Assembly: GCA_031367715.1 (NCBI GenBank)
Contig: JANLQJ010000343.1
Location: 1 to 9,997, forward strand
DNA: 9,997 nucleotides
Reading direction: 5' to 3'
Source of the DNA: JANYHF01 sp031367715
Lineage (GTDB): Bacteria; Pseudomonadota; Alphaproteobacteria; Rhizobiales; Hyphomicrobiaceae
Shown: positions 8,201 through 9,997 of the stretch, one piece after another
Layout of the letters: each line of letters begins with the position of its first letter
Numbering within the stretch: the first letter of the stretch is position 1
Program-made: the position numbers and the translations under genes
Notes under the pieces: generated by a model
Databases searched by the model: none
Seen by the model: only the letters and a program-made list of their open reading frames with translations
What the model was told of the DNA's origin: nothing

Positions 8201-9028
8201 ACTCCCAGCATCAACCTTGAGATCGCTGGTGACTTTGCCTGCACCAAAGGCGGCCACGGCCGCCGTGTTCAGCGCCGCCTTGGTCGCATCGCTGTCGATC
8301 CGGCCGGTCAGCTGAAGGCCAGCTTCGGCGGTGCGGAACTCGACCGCTGCCGGCAATTTGGGGGCAGGCGGCGGGGGAGGTTGCGGGACCACCACTGCGA
8401 CGCGATCCTCGAGCGTGATGTCCTTGCCGAGCAGGCTTCGCAGCGCCACCGCCGCCGTTGCCTTGGCGCTGTCGCTGGCCGCAATTCCTGCCAGCAGCAT
8501 GCTGCTTCCAGATGCCACCAGGACCTTGTCCGGTCCGGCCGCCTTCAACGCAACCGCCAGTTCGCCAGCCTTGGCGGCCCAGGATGGCGCGGCAAAGCCG
8601 ATGTCCGCATTCAGATCATTGATGACATTGCCCTTGCCATAGGCCGTCTCGGCCGCCGTCCCAAGGGCGGCCTTGGTGGCGGCGCTGTCGACCCGTCCGG
8701 TAAGCTGCAGACCGCTCTGGCTCGACCGGAACTCCACGGCGGCTGGCAGCAGGGGCGCCGGCACGGCTGGCGTCAAGGTCTGCTGACCTACCGTGACCGC
8801 CGGGGCCACCGGTTGCCAGCCGGCAAGATTCGGCCCGAGATTGCTCATCCAGAGCCACCACAACAAGGCCAACAGGGTTAGCAGTCCGGCCAGCGAAAAA
8901 CTCCCGTATCCCTGCCGGGTGCCAGCGTGGTGACCGCGCCAAATCATCCGGTCCAGCAACCAATAGACCGCCCAGGCCAGCGCGCCACCTAGAACAATCC
9001 ACCAGATGTTGCTCCAGAACGCGACCAT
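5252..9028 (-). CDS. Giant envelope protein: two membrane segments, eight BON-like modules, C-terminal OmpA domain
   Basis: This 1258-residue protein has two hydrophobic segments (about 7-29 and 44-63) with a basic loop between them. This suggests an inner-membrane hairpin with the rest in the periplasm. Eight modules of about 115 residues follow (98-1133), each with two BON-like halves: GLxLTGRVDSxATKAA..FGAGKV and VLVATGDNxxLAGVAAND. Their closest known relative in layout is mycobacterial ArfA/OmpATb (BON plus OmpA). Polyproline linkers join the modules. The OmpA-type domain (about 1150-1257) keeps Asp1195 in GYTDSVG and Arg1210 in LSLRRA, which bind peptidoglycan in this family, and ends NRRIEF. 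Cys1150 and Cys1182 could form a disulfide. AAGGAG at 9037-9042, eight bases before the ATG, supports the start. A structural tether or spacer role is inferred. BON-OmpA proteins are known, but they usually carry far fewer modules. Confidence 0.9.
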   Translation of the reverse strand: MVAFWSNIWWIVLGGALAWAVYWLLDRMIWRGHHAGTRQGYGSFSLAGLLTLLALLWWLWMSNLGPNLAGWQPVAPAVTVGQQTLTPAVPAPLLPAAVEFRSSQSGLQLTGRVDSAATKAALGTAAETAYGKGNVINDLNADIGFAAPSWAAKAGELAVALKAAGPDKVLVASGSSMLLAGIAASDSAKATAAVALRSLLGKDITLEDRVAVVVPQPPPPPAPKLPAAVEFRTAEAGLQLTGRIDSDATKAALNTAAVAAFGAGKVTSDLKVDAGSAVPAWIGKSDELLVALKRAGPGKVLVAAGDHAMLAGLASTGAEKDTAASALATLLGKDVSFDNRVAVLPPPPPPPPPKVPASVVFETSDAGLQLTGRVDSEASKAAISLSAEAAFGAGKVKNELTADSGIAAPVWIAKSTELFTAFRAAGNGMALAATGNNLSLSGVAANDVEKAVAGNLLKSLLGKDIGFENRVAVLPPPPPPLPKVPASIVVETTDTGLRLTGRVDSEASKSAIAKAAEAAFGAGRVANDLTADGGVAAPAWSARALDLFTALKAAGPGKVLAATGDKVVLTGHAANEAERAASETALTALLGKQVALDDRVAVLPTPPPPPPPPEKVPASVAFNTSDGGLHLTGRVDSEATKAAIAAAAKAVFGAGKVVNDLTADGGVAAPVWSARTAEFLNVLHSAGPGKVLVATGDNASLAGVAANDTEKAASAKALSTLLGRAATLDARLVVLPPAPPPPQKVPASVQFSTSDAGLHLAGRVDSDATKATLTAAALTTFGASMVTSDLTADAGVATPTWKAKAADLLAALKAAGPGKVLVATGDNALLAGTAANEVEKVASERALSTLLGRGVRLDNRVALLPPPPPPPPPKVPASVEFRTSSDGLHLAGRVDSETTRAALVKAADAVYGAGKVTTTLVADSTVAVPRWNANAANLIAALKAAGPGKLLVATGDNVILAGVAANDAEKAASQKALATLLGKDVTVDDRVAVLPVPPPPAPAPVAPPAPVVATLAPSVELHSSADGVKLLGRVDTDATRTAIGSAAEAVFGTGKVANELAVEPGTAPIGWQSHAIDIMGQLKSWGSASVLRTDGNKVTLAGTAPSEADRQARANAVRRAIGLEVQIDNRIAVSAMPQEIIKIVTPALSCADLLKGLQISFDSGSSRLDATGKRLLDGVIACLTARSYQVVGYTDSVGTADFNDYLSLRRAERVAEYLRTRGVTSELKTAGGSSDNAVADNTSEQGRAQNRRIEFKPL
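5630..8737 (-). repeat. Eight tandem coding repeats (BON-like modules) with proline-rich spacers
   Basis: In protein order the modules lie at 8393-8737, 8000-8344, 7610-7954, 7223-7567, 6827-7171, 6440-6784, 6050-6394 and 5630-5974. Each encodes 115 residues, from a V-x-F/V/L start to an R-x-A-V-type end. Starts recur every 129-132 residues except before the eighth, where the linker is longer (140 residues). The spacers contain runs of 5, 9, 6, 8, 4, 9 and 4 consecutive prolines, and most end in KVPAS. The repeats share in-frame coding consensus but are clearly diverged in DNA, so this is old protein-level duplication. The eighth module departs most from the consensus. Confidence 0.92.
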
Positions 9029-9036
9029 GACCTCAG

Positions 9037-9042
9037 CTCCTT
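9037..9042 (-). promoter_or_regulatory. Ribosome binding site of the modular OmpA-type gene
   Basis: The minus strand reads AAGGAG, eight bases before the ATG at 9026-9028. This is a strong Shine-Dalgarno match that settles the start of the long gene. The remaining gap to the barrel gene (up to 9159) is about 120 bases and AT-richer than its surroundings. It probably holds the promoter, but I cannot point to a clear -35/-10 pair. Confidence 0.7.
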
Positions 9043-9159
9043 AACGCCATTCGCCGGTGCGACAGATAACAGAAACCGGGCAAGCAGCGAAAATGCAGCG
9101 AATACAGAAAGGGATCAACAGAGTTCTCAGTCAGTGGTTGAAGCCGGTCAACACAATCC

Positions 9160-9918
9160 CTACTGCGCTGAATAGAAATCGTAGCGATAACCGGCCGTCA
9201 GCAGCATGTCCCAGTCGTGCTCGGTACCGGCGCCGACATAACGCTGCGTCATGTGGGCGCCGGCATCCAGCTCGATGCTCTGGTCACGGCTGATCGCGTA
9301 GTTCAGGCCGATCGAGGGCAAAAAGTGAAACTCCGTGTGCCCATCGGTGCCGAAGGTCTTGTAGCCGAATTTGCTCGCCGGGGAGATGCGCCAGGCATCG
9401 GTCAGCGGGTATTTCACACCCAGCTCCAGCTCATACTGGTTCGAGGTCGAGCTCTTGGCAAAGCGCAAGCCACCGACATAGAGGTCGTTGTCGCGTAAAA
9501 ACCCGGTGCCGATCAGTTGGGCGGTGGCGTAGCTGTCGAAACCCTCCGCCGCCATGGCATCGACGCCGCCCGAGGCCGCAGTCGCGCCCATGTAGCTCTC
9601 GTTGAGATCGCCGTAGAACTGCAAATGCTCGCTGATCTGACGATTATAGGACAACGTCAAATTGTAGGTATCTGCCGAGCGGTCGCTGGCCAGCTGGGCG
9701 ACCTCGGCATAGTTGTAGCGGCCAAGCAGATCGCCGAGCCGATCGGTCTGCTGACCCTGCAGCGCGTTGGAAGCGAACAGCGATGGTGACTTGCGATAGT
9801 CGACATCGAAGCCGAGCGTGGATCTATCCTTGAAGGCGTAACTGCCCGAAACAATCAACCTAGAACCGGGAGTTGCCTGAGCGCGCATGGGCAGAGAATC
9901 GTGTATTTTCCTGCCCAT
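9160..9918 (-). CDS. Outer-membrane beta-barrel protein, probably 5'-truncated
   Basis: The 252-residue product looks like the C-terminal barrel of a larger outer-membrane protein. From about residue 19 it alternates polar and hydrophobic residues in strand-like stretches (LIVSGSYAFKDRSTLGFDVDY, ending near 40), with YDLxx/FYGDLN-type turns. It ends with an aromatic strand, GYRYDFYSAQ, like a barrel insertion signal. From memory the text from SGSYAF through DYRKSPSLFASNALQGQ resembles the end of very large repeat-containing proteins of Bradyrhizobium/Rhodopseudomonas-like bacteria. The first 18 residues are not a signal peptide, and the same frame is closed by a stop at 9946-9948. Without export signal and N-terminal part, function is doubtful. 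The ATG at 9916-9918 has only a weak AAAGAA upstream. It could be a decayed fragment or, less likely, an intact small barrel with an unusual start. Confidence 0.65.
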   Translation of the reverse strand: MGRKIHDSLPMRAQATPGSRLIVSGSYAFKDRSTLGFDVDYRKSPSLFASNALQGQQTDRLGDLLGRYNYAEVAQLASDRSADTYNLTLSYNRQISEHLQFYGDLNESYMGATAASGGVDAMAAEGFDSYATAQLIGTGFLRDNDLYVGGLRFAKSSTSNQYELELGVKYPLTDAWRISPASKFGYKTFGTDGHTEFHFLPSIGLNYAISRDQSIELDAGAHMTQRYVGAGTEHDWDMLLTAGYRYDFYSAQ

Positions 9919-9997
9919 GATGAACAGTTCTTTGCCGATAAGGCTTCACCCGGCGGGTGCTCAACTTGCGGTTGAAACGAGCCCGCCCACAGGCCCT
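9919..9997. other. Right edge, no gene recognised
   Basis: The minus-strand frame of the barrel fragment is closed by a stop at 9946-9948. The other two minus frames stay open to the edge, but their translations do not look like a continuing barrel or like a signal peptide. A frameshifted upstream part of the barrel gene could lie beyond the window; I cannot see it. Confidence 0.4.

Noticed and set aside
7332..8315. Long plus-strand open frame (327 codons) opposite the repeats
   Set aside because: It is antisense to the modular gene and mirrors its periodicity, with Ala/Ser/Pro/Thr-rich low-complexity text. GC-rich codon bias in the real gene keeps this frame open. The similar frames at 5478-6299 and 8108-8881 are rejected for the same reason.
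5630..8737. Regular spacing that might suggest a CRISPR array or a non-coding tandem repeat
   Set aside because: The period is about 390 bases, the repeats are in frame and diverged, and they encode a consistent protein domain.
9043..9159. Possible -35/-10 elements (TTGATC, TTGACC) before the modular gene
   Set aside because: No properly spaced -10 partner with an acceptable match was found, so no promoter is called.

Overview
The window looks like chromosomal DNA of a GC-rich alphaproteobacterium, probably of the Hyphomicrobiales. The style of the DegP-type protease and the resemblance of the right-hand beta-barrel fragment to the barrel ends of large outer-membrane proteins of Bradyrhizobium/Rhodopseudomonas-like bacteria suggest this. 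It is recognition from memory, not a search. Every supported gene is on the minus strand, so transcription runs from right to left.

Layout from left to right: 1-356 holds no recognisable gene. 357-1895 is a periplasmic DegP/HtrA-type serine protease with two PDZ domains. 2030-4689 is a compact cluster, in transcription order a secreted double-PepSY protein, an OmpR-type response regulator and a membrane histidine kinase. The last two overlap by 14 bases. 4690-4932 is non-coding and carries a marked inverted repeat. 4933 to about 5184 is the 3' remnant of a sterol desaturase/fatty acid hydroxylase-type gene. 5252-9028 is the centrepiece: a 1258-residue protein with two N-terminal membrane segments, eight about 115-residue BON-like modules joined by proline-rich linkers, and a C-terminal OmpA-type peptidoglycan-binding domain. 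9160-9918 encodes what looks like only the C-terminal barrel of a larger outer-membrane protein.

The left half reads as an envelope-stress unit. The kinase senses a periplasmic or membrane signal, the regulator acts on DNA, the PepSY protein is a likely periplasmic modulator, and the protease is a plausible output. The upstream regions of the pepSY-like gene and the protease gene share a 16-base similarity (13 identical), a possible but unproven common regulatory site.

The right half is also about the envelope. The modular protein appears anchored in the inner membrane and able to grip peptidoglycan at its far end, so it could act as a long periplasmic tether or spacer. It lies between two apparent gene remnants, which suggests that this part of the window has been rearranged. 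The most unusual item is the eight-fold module array with polyproline runs at the boundaries between modules.
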